Assembly (NCBI GenBank): GCA_950106755.1
Contig: OX467087.1
Coordinates: 19,968,047 to 20,032,046 of the forward strand
Origin: Climacium dendroides
Lineage: Eukaryota; Streptophyta; Bryopsida; Hypnales; Climaciaceae
Direction: 5' to 3'
DNA: 64,000 nt
A program made the position numbers and the translations under genes. Below, piece after piece: positions 34,008-46,204 of the stretch; within the stretch, counting starts at the first letter, position 1, and the number at the start of each line of letters is the position of its first letter. Below the pieces are notes generated by a model. The model did no database searches. It was not told the DNA's origin and saw nothing but the letters and a program-made list of their open reading frames with translations.

Positions 34008-36296
34008 CTACCTTTGATAAACGGGGCCCTGGTTGTATGTTGAAGGCAAAGGTACCCTGGTAGGTCCATTGGAATACTGCTGCTCCTGAGAACCACCGCT
34101 GCTAGGTTGATATTGAGTTGGTGCACCGTTGGTACTCGGCATATACTGGGACTGTGCACCAGAGCTACTTGAGGAGTAGGACTGCGGTACAGAGCTGTTG
34201 TTGACAGCGTACTGCAGCCGAGTAGGTTCCACCATCATACTACAAGTTAAAAATACAGATCATCGGAGTATGTGTCCCAAAATGATAGAGTCCAACGAGA
34301 CGCAATTACATTGAGCGAGAAAATCAAAGAAAACATACTTGAAATTACAACTCCAATGTACCTCCGCAAGCATAGATAGATGCGACAACGTGACCGAACT
34401 GCTCTAGGAAAGGAGAAGAAATTGAAATAATCAATGAGAACCCAGCATACAGACGGTTGATTATCTAGAAATAATGATCAAGCTTTTATCTATAGTCAAA
34501 CCCCATACAACTGTACACACGAAGAGGTCAACATTTTCAATATACGATCCTCCACAAGTAAATAAGTTTTTCACGGCAAAAGTAGACTCATGAAGTTCCC
34601 AGACGGTACTCAGAAGAAAAAAGCACAGTAAATTTACCTGCGGTGCACCATTGCTGGTCGAGTATTGTAGCTGGGAAGGACCATTGTTACTGTAATACTG
34701 CGTGGGGCCACCGCCAGGAGGCAGGGCCACTGGAGGTCTATAAGTGGGTGGCGCTCCACTTCCATAGCCTATTTTACACATAACAAGGAAACCAGCAATT
34801 CCCATGAGCAAACAACGAAATATATGATTGCAAAGCACAAAATTCCAATCTCACAATCTTACTTCTGCAGGAGCAACAAACCCTGGCCACCTGTTCCTCA
34901 TACCTGAAGGTCCAGATGGTGGGGGCAGAACAGGAGGCCGTACAGTTGCCAGTACGGGAGGCCGTAAAAGGCCTGGGGCAGGAAGGGGTTTATACTGGCC
35001 GCCCAAAGTGGCAAGATGGGAATAGACGGCACCACCAACTTGCTGTTGTGCTAATGCAGCGGCTGTTGTCTGTCCCAAGTGTTCTTTCACTTTCTGATCA
35101 ATCAGACTCTGAGTCTGCTGCTCCTCGAATTGCTGATAGTATTGCCGCACATTAGCCTGAAATATCCCCCCAAAGCGTCAAAAAGATGACTAAATAAATC
35201 GACATACTACACTGGTTAAATTGGTGCGAGGATTAGGGTAAGATTGAAGTATTATCCATGGCTTTACTCGCACATATTGCGGACTAAACATAAGATGCAG
35301 ACACCAGGAAGTTTATCGCACCTTGTGCTTGTATCCTGCACAATGTTGTTTTCTCACTGAAGGCTGCAGTTACAAACAAATACCACATTAACCACTGACA
35401 AAAATACACGCAAAACAAGAGTTCGCAGGACCCTGCTGCTTTCACCCGCCGCAACCCACAGTAGCCTCATTAAAAAAACCTTCATGCAGTAGTTCATACA
35501 GTAGCCTCATAAAAAACCCTTCATGCAACGCTGAACTTAAGTAACATACACCACATTACACCGCAAAGTCAAGTTTAAATTTACTTGCCAAGTGCACTCG
35601 TTTGTAAAGCCACCATGTGTAACGAGGTTGAAGATACATACCGAATCATGTGTGAGATGCGTGTCACAGTAGTCACAATAGTACCTGCAGAAAATCAAGA
35701 AACAGAAGCCCATCTCGTAACATGAGTGGAGGTATTGCATGGAGTCAATCCAGTTGGAAATAAGCATATCACCACTGTGCTAAATCGGCAGTACCACTAA
35801 TTGTAGGGCAAGATTCCACAACCACGAGAAAGAATCAAACGATCTCTGACGCTGGAAAAAAAATTAAAAAGTCAAGAAAACAATAAATGCCAACATTTCT
35901 AAACCCTAACAGCCCAAAAAACTCGGTAGGTCATCTAAAACGAACGTTAAAAAAATAATCATCGATACCCGCAACCGTGAGAGATAAGCATATGAATAAA
36001 CACTGTGCTGAAGTATCAAGTATAGGTCATGCTTCCAACACCAAAGAATAAACAAACTCTGATGCAGAAAAAGGGAGGAAAGAAAACAGAGAGTGGGAAA
36101 AACACAACTACGAGTGCACAAATTTAAAACAAAATACGGCAACTCTTCACTACACTATCCATCAAACGCTAAGTATAAAAAAGACGAAACCCTAACAGCC
36201 GAAACAAATTATTAGGTCATCTACAACGATCGAAAGTAACATAAGCACAGAAAAATGAAGTAAGAACCTCAAAGTCTAGTAAAGATACCTCGGCAT
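34008..36296 (-). CDS. U1-C: U1 small nuclear ribonucleoprotein C, six coding exons
   Basis: U1-C helps the U1 snRNP recognise 5' splice sites in the nucleus. Coding exons are 36296-36289, 35684-35642, 35363-35322, 35156-34904, 34768-34638 and 34211-34008. Borders are GT-AG, the phases sum, and the product is 226 residues. The protein begins MPRYYCDYCDTHLTHDS. The zinc finger has Cys6, Cys9, His24 and His30, exactly the spacing of the human protein, followed by GYKHKANVRQYYQQF. A Gln-rich helix follows, then a Pro-rich stretch (LPAPGLLRPPVL). The Gly/Ser/Gln/Tyr tail repeats NGPSQ, NGAPTQY and similar words. The first coding exon holds only eight coding bases (ATGCCGAG). The acceptor of the last exon is my least certain border: CTGCAG at 34212-34217 keeps frame, whereas an alternative at about 34244 does not. 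Confidence 0.92.
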
Positions 36297-36640
36297 GATG
36301 GCAGACCGCAAAATGAATCAAACTGAGCGAACGCTTTCCCACGCGAGCACGACCAAATCGAGAGCGATGAAAGGCGCGTGAAGCGGTACAGCACTCCGTC
36401 CAGCTTGCCTGCGAAAAGTACTGAAGCGATGCGGAGGGCGACAGATGGGGAAATACAAGAAGGATGCCTAATGGCAAAACCTAAGCTTCACGATGCTTGC
36501 GAAGACGACGACAACGTCAATCCTTCGGAGAAAACAGAGCATCTCCGCCAAAACAAGGAGGCGGGGAGCCCCGCCAAAAGTAAAAGTAGCCTACGCTACT
36601 TTAATTCGTAACTAGCGTTCGTAAACGACGCTCCGGACGT
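36297..36640. promoter_or_regulatory. Probable 5' UTR and promoter of the U1-C gene
   Basis: A more GC-balanced stretch immediately upstream of the U1-C start, with AT-rich DNA beyond. No TATA box is clear. A plus-strand frame at 36378-36611 starts with GTG and has no domain, so I do not treat it as a gene. Confidence 0.35.
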
Positions 36641-36649
36641 GAAACAAAG

Positions 36650-36811
36650 AATCTTTTTATGTGGGAGAGAAGTGTAACTATTCTGTGTGAAAAGAGGTCT
36701 TCTATAGTAGTTTGACTTTCAACAAGTATTTTTTTTTTTTTTTTCTAAACCAATGATTCATACAATACCAAAATGGATGATTTTCATTGTCACTAGTTCA
36801 TCCCTCAAAGA
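36650..36811. mobile_element. ~160-bp TTAA-type MITE (short family), copy 4
   Basis: The right junction is CCCTCAAAGA|TTAA (TTAA at 36812-36815). The body matches copy 1 at 11915-12135 (GAGGTCTTCTATAGTAG, TTTGACTTTCAACAAGTAT, AAAATGGATGATTTTCA, CACTAGTTCATC). A T16-like tract interrupts it near 36727-36745. The left end is eroded and approximate. Confidence 0.65.
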
Positions 36812-36815
36812 TTAA

Positions 36816-39800
36816 TATTTTGTTTCTACTTTGTAACTTCATTTAAGCAGTTCCAAATGACAAGTTCCTATGTCTAGGTTAGTTTTGTAAACAACTAAGC
36901 AAAATTTGAAGCACGTCCAAAATTTTAAAAATTGCAGGCCAATATCCACAAAGTGAAGAAAAAATTTATTTGAAGGCCGTAAGTTCATTTTGAAATCCAA
37001 GACGTTCCAATTAGAAAATTTTCAAATAATTAATTTTTCTTAAAAACATATCAGGTAGTGTGAAGTGCAATGTTTCAAAGTACAAGTGTTGAAGTTAACC
37101 TAGGGGTATGGTAATATTGTTGCATATAATTGTTGTAATGTTTGATTAGAAGAAGCACAGTAATTGGGTTTGAAAAATTATCTTCTTGTATTTTGTATTT
37201 TCACCTTAGGTTAAATTCAATTTTAGTTTCTAAAATATTCATGTTTAGCTTTTTATTGAAACTAAATAGATGAAAAATAGCAAGCTTAGATTCAATCTAA
37301 AGTTTAAAAATTTGAATGATTATAGTAGTTCTATGAATTATTGTAATTATTGAAAACTTTATAAAATAGAATATCAATTATATGATATTTCATTTTTCAT
37401 TTAAATTTGTTTTTTACTCATTTTAATTACAAATTACTATTTTTCATTCTAATATTCAAGGTTGGAAAAAATCTCTTCTCAATACAAATTATAATTGATA
37501 GAATATATTTTGAATTATACTTTTAAAATACACAATAATTTTGGTTTTCTACCAAAATGATTTAAATCTTCAAAAGTTAAAGATTTTTTTGTTTTATACA
37601 TAAAAATATCAAAATTTTATTATTCGTTTCTTCAAAAGGTTGAATTTAGCTTAATAGTAGTCATTTGACTTGAATGTCATAGCATGTGGCATTTAGTGTA
37701 TGAAATAAAATAATCACTTCAAAGATCACCACAGTATTCTTCATTATTACTTGCATTGTGAAAAGATATTTTGAATTAATTGGATTTGTTGGCTATATTT
37801 ATTTTTATTTTTTATTTTTTGCAATAAAATAATAATAGTCATGTGAAAGAAATTGAAACTTTATTCAAATAATGTACCTAGTATCAAGTAATATATATAA
37901 AAATAAAACTTGCATATATTTCAAAAGAACAAATTAAACTCAAATATAATGTTCAATTATTTAACAATGAAATTGAACTTTAAAAAGTTATAGTAGGGTA
38001 TAGTAAAAGTACACTATCAAAAACCCTGTGTGATACAATGTACTAAAGCTTGATATTAAAGCTATTAATGTATGGATGATGATTTTTGGAGGGTGGAGAC
38101 ACTTTAAAAGCACCTCCCATTGAGACTTCAAGAATCTATAACTAGTTCAATAAGATTTAAAATGATATGAATCAAAGTGAATTAGATGAGGGGTTAAAAG
38201 GAAATTGATTGAAGATTGTTTTAATATGTGAAATCCAATAAAACTTTGGATAAATATTTAGATAGATGCCTTATAGATACTCCACCTTATTTAATACAAA
38301 AAAGATCATTTTTTTCATTGTGAACATTGTTTTGATTTCAAGAATATGCTTATAAATATATGAGTAAATTTTAAAATATTAATTTTAAATGTTGTGTTTT
38401 TTATATAAAATCACCACAATCTAACCCTTAAGTTTTTAGATTAAATATAGTAACTAAGACAATCTTGAGAATATCATAATAAATAATGGTGTAATCTTTC
38501 TAAAACATATTTATTGTTGATTTATAATAAGTATTTTATCTCCTTTCCATTGATTTGTATTATGCAATTTTTTATGAACTGTACTTTTCAAAACATTCAT
38601 CCAAAATCCAATCAATGAATGAGCATTTAAAAATGGTTAAATGACCACCACAATCCTAGCTATTTTTCTATATCATAAACACAACATTTAACAATTTAAA
38701 ATAAGGTTTTGTAATAATGTATTCAATCTTTAACAATTTGTCTTAGTAGTTGACTAATAATTGAAAACCTTCTTGGGATACCTCCCAAATTAAACTCTCC
38801 TCAATGCATGAAATAAACAACTTGACTACAATTGAACTAGTACACTTAGTAATACCACCTAAAACAATAATCATTTTTCTACTCTTTGTGATACAGTTTC
38901 AAAACTAAAATTCAACATCAAATTTGTAATTGGATGATATGCACTTCCCAAAACATTCATTATCCATGTAGTTGATTACATATCCAAAGGTAACTCATAA
39001 ATCTTCATACCAAAGATGCACTCTTTCCCTTTTTATTTGCCCTTCTTTTGAATGATCCACTCAAATATCATGCATACTTGTCTCAAATGCAAATTACTTG
39101 TTATGTAATAGGATTATTTGCCCACTAGTCACAGTACATCAAATTCAATAGTGAACAATGATAGCTTATCTATAATGTCTACATCATAGATTCATATAAT
39201 GGTATGTATATGCCTATTCTGGACCTAATACGCCAATGTCTTCCAATTTCCATCTATCCATCATTTCAGACTCAGAAATGTTAGACAAACGTAGACAATG
39301 ATGCAATCGAGTACTAAATCTTGAATGGATATACCTACTTCACACCATTCTCTTAAGGGGAGTCAAAGCTGCTTTAATGACTTCAACGTGTTGGAAAAAA
39401 CTTTATTCACCCTCTTAGGTAAGTACGAGATTCATTGGTGATCTCATCGAAGCCTTCCTCGTCATCCAGTCATTTTCTTTTCTACATGCATTTCTTCAAC
39501 GTGTTCCAAGGAATGGCCGAGGGTTCCCCACCGTGACTCCCTTTGTAATCGTCTTTCCACAAACATATTACACGATGGTTTTTGAAATTATCTTGGGACA
39601 AATATTAATTGGATGAAGTGAAATTTCACAAACATTCATCATCCCATGGGCCAATGCGAATGGTTGATTGCCATCCCAACAATTTCCTTAGTCCCAAATT
39701 AAATGATAGAAATGAGCCGATTTCAACCCCCGAAGACATTGACCATATGTTGATAGGGACACAATTAAATTCAAGGTCCAAAATAGGTACACCTACATCA

Positions 39801-40368
39801 AAACATTGCATTGTGGCTTTTCACACAAAGATTTTTTTTAACAAATAAAATAAGTGGATGAAGTGCATTTTTTTCACAACACTTTTCATCCACATCCACA
39901 CCCACACCCACCGGTCTTCCCCCCAAACGAGGAAAAATGAAAACCGTGTAAAGACGTGCCTGCCTCGTGTCGAAAACCGAAACAATTAAGAATTACGTGA
40001 AAAAGGAAAGATTTTGCGAGCCCCTTTGGTCCAGCCGACCCTCGACTGGCTTTCACCAAATGCGGCTATGGCGTTGTTGTTGCGAGCATTTCTCCAGTGC
40101 CAGGAAACCAACGCGCCCCCAGCGCTGCTGCGCCTCTTCTGCTAGCGCTAGTGAGTGTTCCACGCGCACTTGCTTTAGTCAGTCAAGACGTGCGCGACGT
40201 CGTCGTCCCTTCTCTCTTCTTCCCGTTTTCACAACATCACATCTTCTCTCTTGGATTCCTACCTTCCTACCTACAGAGTGCGAGTGAGTCCCTTCGTTGA
40301 TCAAGCTCTTTCGCAGATCGTCTGCGAGGTCTGTTTTCGTTTTGGTGTACTGAGGAGCTCGGGGCACG
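36816..40368. other. AT-rich spacer, then UXS promoter and leader
   Basis: From 36816 to about 39300 the sequence is very AT-rich with no gene. From about 39880 to 40368 it becomes GC-balanced with CT-rich stretches and is likely the promoter and 5' UTR of the decarboxylase gene. I see no certain TATA box. Confidence 0.45.
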
Positions 40369-43089
40369 ATGAACGCCACAAGCTTGAACCACCGTCGTGT
40401 GGAGGTTCTTCCCGACCATGGGAAATACTCCCCGAAGCCGACCCAGAAGCGATGGGCTCTTTCCAAGTCGGTGGACTACGTTCTCCGTGAGCAGCGCTTC
40501 ACGTTCGTCTTAGTCGGAGTGGCGATCACGACCTTCTTCTTTTTGTACTTGCAACCCGAGTTTCGCTTCGCCGCGCGGACATATCCCGAGGCTCACACTG
40601 TGAGCCTGAAAGACTCACAAGAGCTTGTGTCGGACAGGTTTGAGGATGCGCCGTATAGGCGGATGCAACGCGAGGAGGTTAGTGGGTTAGGGGGAGGAGC
40701 CAAGATTCCGTTGGGGTTGCAGCGAAAATCGCTTCGGATCGTGGTGACGGGAGGTGCAGGGTTTGTAGGGAGCCATTTGGTGGACCGGCTGATCGAGCGA
40801 GGGGATAGTGTGATTGTGGTGGATAATTTCTTCACGGGAAGGAAAGAGAATGTGCAGCATCATTTTAGTAATCCGAGGTTTGAGCTAATAAGACATGATG
40901 TTGTGGAGCCGCTGTTGCTGGAGGTCGACCAGATTTACCATTTGGCGTGTCCTGCGTCGCCGGTGCACTACAAGTTCAACCCCATCAAGACTATCATATC
41001 CTTTCTGATGATGCCATTGCTTGCGATTGTTGCAGTGATTGTTGCAGTGGTTGTTGCAGTGATTATTGCTGTGAGTGTTGCTGTGATTGTGTGCAATTTT
41101 TCTTGACTTGTGACGCACAAGACGAACGTGGTGGGGACTTTGAACATGCTGGGATTAGCGAAGCGGGTGGGCGCCAGGTTTTTGCTGACGAGTACGAGTG
41201 AGGTCTATGGGGATCCTCTGGAGCATCCTCAGAAAGGTGGGTATTCGATCATATTTTGGAGATCGTTTTACTTGTGCGAGCGCAGTGATTCTTGAGTTTA
41301 TGCTCGAACCCCCTGTTTCTAAATGTGTGTGTTTAATGTGTGGTTGGATGCGAGCAGAGACGTACTGGGGAAACGTGAATCCAATCGGTACGATATACTA
41401 AGCATTTTTTACCAGTAGTTTGATGTTTAGGAGGGTGTTGTTAACCGTCGATTCAGCAGATGGAGTTTTTAATGGGGTTTTGCCAAATGAATTATCTTCA
41501 CTCAATCTGTTTCTCTTGTGTAGAGGGGCTTGAGATGTAGGGGTGAAAGTGGTTGTTATCTTTCTCTGATTTCGGTATCTTTGTCTGAGATGGTGGGAGT
41601 ATTTGGATATTGCGGAGCTTGAAATATGTTGTATGGGGTGCTGTGTGGATTGTAGGGGTGCGGAGTTGTTACGATGAAGGAAAGCGTACTGCTGAAACTT
41701 TGGCTATGGATTATCACAGAGGCGCAGATGTGCAGGTGCGGTTACATGAGGACTGTATTTCTGAGGGTTTAAGTCTGTTGCTGGGCTTGTTGAATGGTAT
41801 TGTGGGATCGCAGTACTGTGTCATTGTTTTCCTTTCCATTTCTGCATGTTATTGAGGTTTGAATTGTGCAGGTGCGAATTGCTCGTATTTTCAACACGTA
41901 TGGCCCAAGAATGTGCATTGATGATGGCAGAGTCGTCAGCAACTTCGTGGCCCAGGTTAGCGACTTTAGCATGCCGAAATGGACTATCTTGTGATAAGGT
42001 TATGATTGGGAGGGTTTGGACTATCTATTGACAAGGTTTTTGTCGTTCGTCCAGGCTTTGAGGAAAGAGCCAATGACTGTCTATGGTGACGGGAAACAAA
42101 CGAGGAGCTTTCAGTACGTTTCTGATCTGGTACGTAAAGAAAATCCTCTTCGTAATTGCAGTGGGACGATGGTGGTTTTCTAGTGCTCATATACGGGTCA
42201 CTTCGCTGGTCTGTTCTACGTTCACCTCCTAGCCTGCTTGCAGTTTTCAATGAAAAATGGAGTCCAACAGTTTGCTGTGGACCTGTAGGTTGAAGGCCTT
42301 ATGAGGTTGATGGAAGGCGAGCATGTTGGACCTTTCAATTTGGGAAATCCTGGCGAGTTTACAATGCTAGAGCTTGCAGAGGTCAGTGTCTCACTCATAA
42401 ACTTGCACCTTGCACCTCTATTTAGTCGACGTGACTAATGATCTCTTCAGATCTGCTCAATTTATCGATGTGATGTGCTTGATGGCTCGGGATGAGATTA
42501 GCAGGATGTGGAATTTGAGGATTTTTCTCCCCAAGATATTGACGACTATTCTCCCCAAGATTTGCAGTTAAACCCTAAAGTGCCCAAATTGAATATATAG
42601 GAAGTTCACTCTGGAATAGCCTAGAGTCAACTTCTTAAACATGTTTCTATTATTCAATTGCGTAGGACATGCTTTCCTCTTTTCATTGGAATACCTTGAC
42701 GCTCCTATCGATATGGAAGCGGCGGTTTTTTGCCCATTTGGGTGTCTTCATGCGTAAGCGATGTAGATTGGTTTTACTGAATCAATTTTTCTTCGTATTG
42801 TAGTTATTTTTGACTGGTGAGGCACTTCATTGACCATGTGTGATCAGTTCGGTAATTTAAGGTCGACATTACACCTGTTGTGATGCAGGTGGTCAAGGAG
42901 GTGATTGACCCCACTGCAACAATCGAGTATAAGGAGAATACATCTGATGACCCACACAAGCGCAAGCCTGATATCTCAAAGGCCAAGGAGTTGTTGGGAT
43001 GGGAGCCCAAGGTTGCATTGAGGGAGGGGCTTCCCCTGATGGTGGAAGACTTCCGGAAACGTATTTTTGGCGATCACAAGGACGTCTAG
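40369..43089 (+). CDS. UXS: UDP-glucuronate decarboxylase (UDP-xylose synthase), Golgi type, eight exons
   Basis: UXS converts UDP-glucuronate to UDP-xylose for cell-wall polysaccharides. Coding exons are 40369-40995, 41119-41236, 41358-41387, 41656-41735, 41872-41955, 42055-42129, 42289-42381 and 42889-43089. Phases agree and the product is 435 residues, the usual size for membrane-anchored plant UXS. A single TM (about 44-61, [18 protein letters not shown]) after a basic N-terminus indicates a type II Golgi protein. The extended-SDR fold shows [10 protein letters not shown] (about 127-136), [22 protein letters not shown] and SCYDEGKR with the catalytic Tyr-x3-Lys. [23 protein letters not shown] and [17 protein letters not shown] are family blocks. 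Intron 1 is AT-AC (see the separate entry), exon 3 is only 30 nt, and the other introns are GT-AG. Confidence 0.96.
40996..41118 (+). other. U12-type AT-AC intron of the UXS gene
   Basis: The donor is exactly ATATCCTTT directly after codon 209 (NPIKTI). The 3' end is GACGCAC|AAG. A branch-site match, TTTCTTGACT, puts the branch A at 41106, 12 nt from the acceptor, within the narrow U12 window. Splicing here joins NPIKTI to [12 protein letters not shown], as expected for UXS. No GT-AG alternative restores the protein. The intron contains five imperfect 12-bp repeats (about GTGATTGTTGCA) at about 41026-41090. Confidence 0.88.
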
Positions 43090-45391
43090 GAAAGCAAGCA
43101 AGCATTGTGTGTCAGTGTTCCAAGTCTGGGTGATGGGTTTAGTGTAAAGCGGACAATCCTGCCACTTCCTATTGGAGAGCTTTAGATATATTGAGTCTCA
43201 TTGACAGATGCAATTGGCAAGCATCCCTAATGGTCATGGGTTGATTGATTGCGGCCACAGCTTAAAGACGAGCCACAAGCACTGATTGTTTGGATAGTCA
43301 ATTTTGTTTTTTTTATAGGAAAGAGACATACGGGCCCAGCAGAATTCTGTGGATCCTACAAGGGGGGTTGTGCGGGTCTTCACTTTGGGGGGTTCAAAGA
43401 AATTCACCGTCTTTGATAGTGGTCCCCAAAGTGACTGGTAGTCCTGGATATTCTGCAATCGTAGGATACATCATTTATAGAATGAGCTATAACTTTCTGA
43501 ACTTGAAAGTTTTTCAATTCATCATTCTGATTTCTTGTGAGTACCATGGTTTTCTTACTTCTATCAACCTTTTTGAAGTGCTGAAAATTCTCTCAAAACA
43601 TGTTTGCCTCACATGTAAGTGCAGCAGCTCATTCGCCGTTTCCGGGCTTAACTTGAGCCTTCCCACGAAGTTTTGCTGAGGAATAATCCGTTCTGGGCTT
43701 AAACCATACTGGAAGTCTTCCTTAAACTACTAATTACACACTAAGATGTAATCAAATCATTCTTCGATTGCAACAAGAGTAAATAGAAATTAAGTCTTTT
43801 CAATAATATGAAAGATGCTTATTTTGAAGTGGTGCACACGAATCTCAACTTCAAAATATTCTGTGTATCAATTGTTTCTGCGGCATGTCAATAGCTTCCT
43901 TGGAAAATTGAAAATAAAATCCCTGGTGGAGAATTAAAATGAGGGGTGTCACTCAGTACTGACCTGTTGTTCAGTACAGTACTGTTAGTACTCATTACCT
44001 TTCCTGATGTCAGGATCCACTCAATTGGTGCATCGGAATGCAAAAATCGACGAGAAAAAGCAGGAACCTGAAACTGACTGTGAATTGGCCGGACCAGCAA
44101 AGTGGACGAAAGAGATTTCAAGGAACAATCTCAATAATCATGAACTAGGAAAGCTGCTGAATTTTTCTGTCGCAGGGGACCAGGCGGGTGCTACCTGGGA
44201 TAACCAACGGGGAATACCAGCCAGGAAGATGCTGACACCATTAGTAGGTGCATTCCACGCGTTGAGTCATATATATAATGCAGCTCTCTAAGCATATATA
44301 TATATACATTTACCTCAGCAGCAATTATATACATTAGCATCAATTACTGTGCTAGCATAATTGGTTGATAATGCGGTTAGAAGTCAGTCACTGAAATGTT
44401 TTCAATTGCAGCTCAGTCAGTGTAAGTCACTGTACGAAAGGCAGTTGCAATCATGCTCCAAGAATTCATCGTTCTCACGCATCAACACCCAAAAGATGCG
44501 TGCGGAAGTGCACGCAGAAGCAGTGAGCAACTCTCATTCCCAAGCCCACGGTATTCTTCTGTACGTTCATTTATTTTGGGGCAGTGCATAACTGCATATC
44601 GAAAACTAGGCGACCGCCATTGGAGTGACCGACGACGGACAGCTTCACGAAGTTAGTGATGAAAGGGCATTCATTCAAGTCCTCCCCAAAGTGAGCTAGT
44701 ACGGTCAATATTTATTCCAAAAAAGGTGAGAGCAATACTAAATACCTCAAGCCTTTGAAGCTGTGCAGTGATTTCAGTCAAACATTTCCTAAAACGTTTT
44801 GTATATAAAAATTAACCCTGCCTGCACATTCAAGCGCGCAGTCAAGCATGCACCAAATAGAAAAACAGAAAAAAAGAAAGAAAGAAAACACTGCTGACTG
44901 TTGCTAGTTTGACGAGCTAGTCCAAGAGGTTTGATTCCAGTCGATCGATCACACCTCGGTTGAAGCACCAAACGCCAGCCTAGCAGCTACTTAGCTTTTC
45001 GGGTTCTGTTTGAATTGAATTATGATGTGATGTTTCTATGGTCCATGCAAGTAAAGTATGATAATTTTCACTCACTCACTCACTCAGACACTCCCTGTTG
45101 GGAGCAATAATCCCTCGCCTGACATATTCATTAATTATTGCAAATCACTGCAGCTGAGGAACAGGCAGACACTCAGAAGCAAGTACTTGCGTACCACAGA
45201 GGCTACAGTACAAACCAATCGTCCTGGCTCAGCTAGCTAGGAGGCTTTGTCGACACACTCTCTCTTTCTCTCTCGTATGCCTCGGGACTTGGGAGGATGA
45301 TTTCTAAAGGACATTTGAGGTCATGGGTGGGAGGGGTAAGGTAGGTGCACCGAAAACCATCACTTTTTGGTACTGAGCCTATTTTCTATTA
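43090..45391. other. UXS 3' region and intergenic spacer
   Basis: The first few hundred bases are probably the UXS 3' UTR. Open frames at 43290-43679 and 44007-44291 have no recognisable domain or splice partners. (TA)n at about 44294-44310, (ACTC)n near 45070 and a CT tract at about 45258-45275 are simple repeats. Confidence 0.4.
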
Positions 45392-45560
45392 TTAGACTGG
45401 TCAAATTTTCATATGTTCTTGTTGGCAAGTGAAAGAAGGTTCCAACGCACCAGAGAACGTGGCATTTGGATATTGTATGCAAAAGTTATTAAGGAACAAA
45501 GATTGGTTCTGAAAGTGTTTCTTCCACATAGGTACAGAACTGATTTTGGAGATGTACATA
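45392..45560. repeat. Dispersed repeat starting TTAGACTGGTCAAATTT, copy 2
   Basis: The second copy of the repeat at 26776-26971, in the same orientation and same phrase order. Similarity ends near GATGTACAT. Confidence 0.6.
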
Positions 45561-45851
45561 TAGTATAGATGGCAGTTTAAGGTCAGTGGCACATTTGGGT
45601 GTACCTACCTTAAGTTATTTCAACTTGGATTTCAGAATCTTTTTTATATGGGCATATCACATAGCGTGTTCCAATGATCAATCAATGATGAACTTTCAGA
45701 CTCCTTAAAGCCATGGACAACCTCAAACTCACCACTGTTCAAATTATCTTTTTTTGTTACCAAACTTTCCAATGCAAAAAAGTACAAGTTCAAATTGATT
45801 GTGATTCAAAACCCAAGACTTGAATTGATGAATGCTTCTTGTCAAGACAAA

Positions 45852-45915
45852 GAGAATGATACCAAGGAAGTTCACGTGTAGTTGAGAATGATACCAAGGA
45901 AGTTCACGTGTAGTT
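45852..45915. repeat. Exact 32-bp tandem duplication containing CACGTG
   Basis: The unit GAGAATGATACCAAGGAAGT plus TCACGTGTAGTT occurs twice without a mismatch, so the duplication is recent. Each unit contains the G-box core CACGTG. No gene start is adjacent, so a regulatory role is not implied. Confidence 0.85.
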
Positions 45916-46204
45916 GAGTATTGCAGGAGTTTTCTTGAAGATTCTGTCCATTAGATTGGGTTTGTTGTTTTAGAGTTAAATTATTTTGAAATTAATTAAT
46001 CTAAAGGTTTGAGGGGGGAAGAGGTTGGTGTTTGGAGTGTTGAGAGCATGATGAATGTGATGGAGGTTGAATTGCTTGTCTTGTCAAACTGGGAAGCTAC
46101 ATACTAGAGTGATGTAAAGTATAAACCATGAGCCTTAAATAGAGACCAAAGTACACTAAAAATGATATTTAGTATTTGCAACACCAAAAAGACTCCATAC
46201 CTAC

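Noticed and set aside
36378..36611. 77-codon plus-strand frame upstream of U1-C
   Set aside because: It begins with GTG rather than ATG and lies in the probable U1-C leader and promoter. No domain.
40369..41106. Reading UXS as a complete 245-codon single-exon gene
   Set aside because: The conserved UXS sequence stops at NPIKTI and resumes at [10 protein letters not shown] after an AT-AC intron. The tail after codon 209 is intron sequence.
43290..43679. 129-codon frame just after the UXS stop
   Set aside because: It lies in the probable UXS 3' UTR and has no domain.
44007..44291. 94-codon plus-strand ATG frame downstream of UXS
   Set aside because: No recognised domain, mixed composition and no splice or promoter context.
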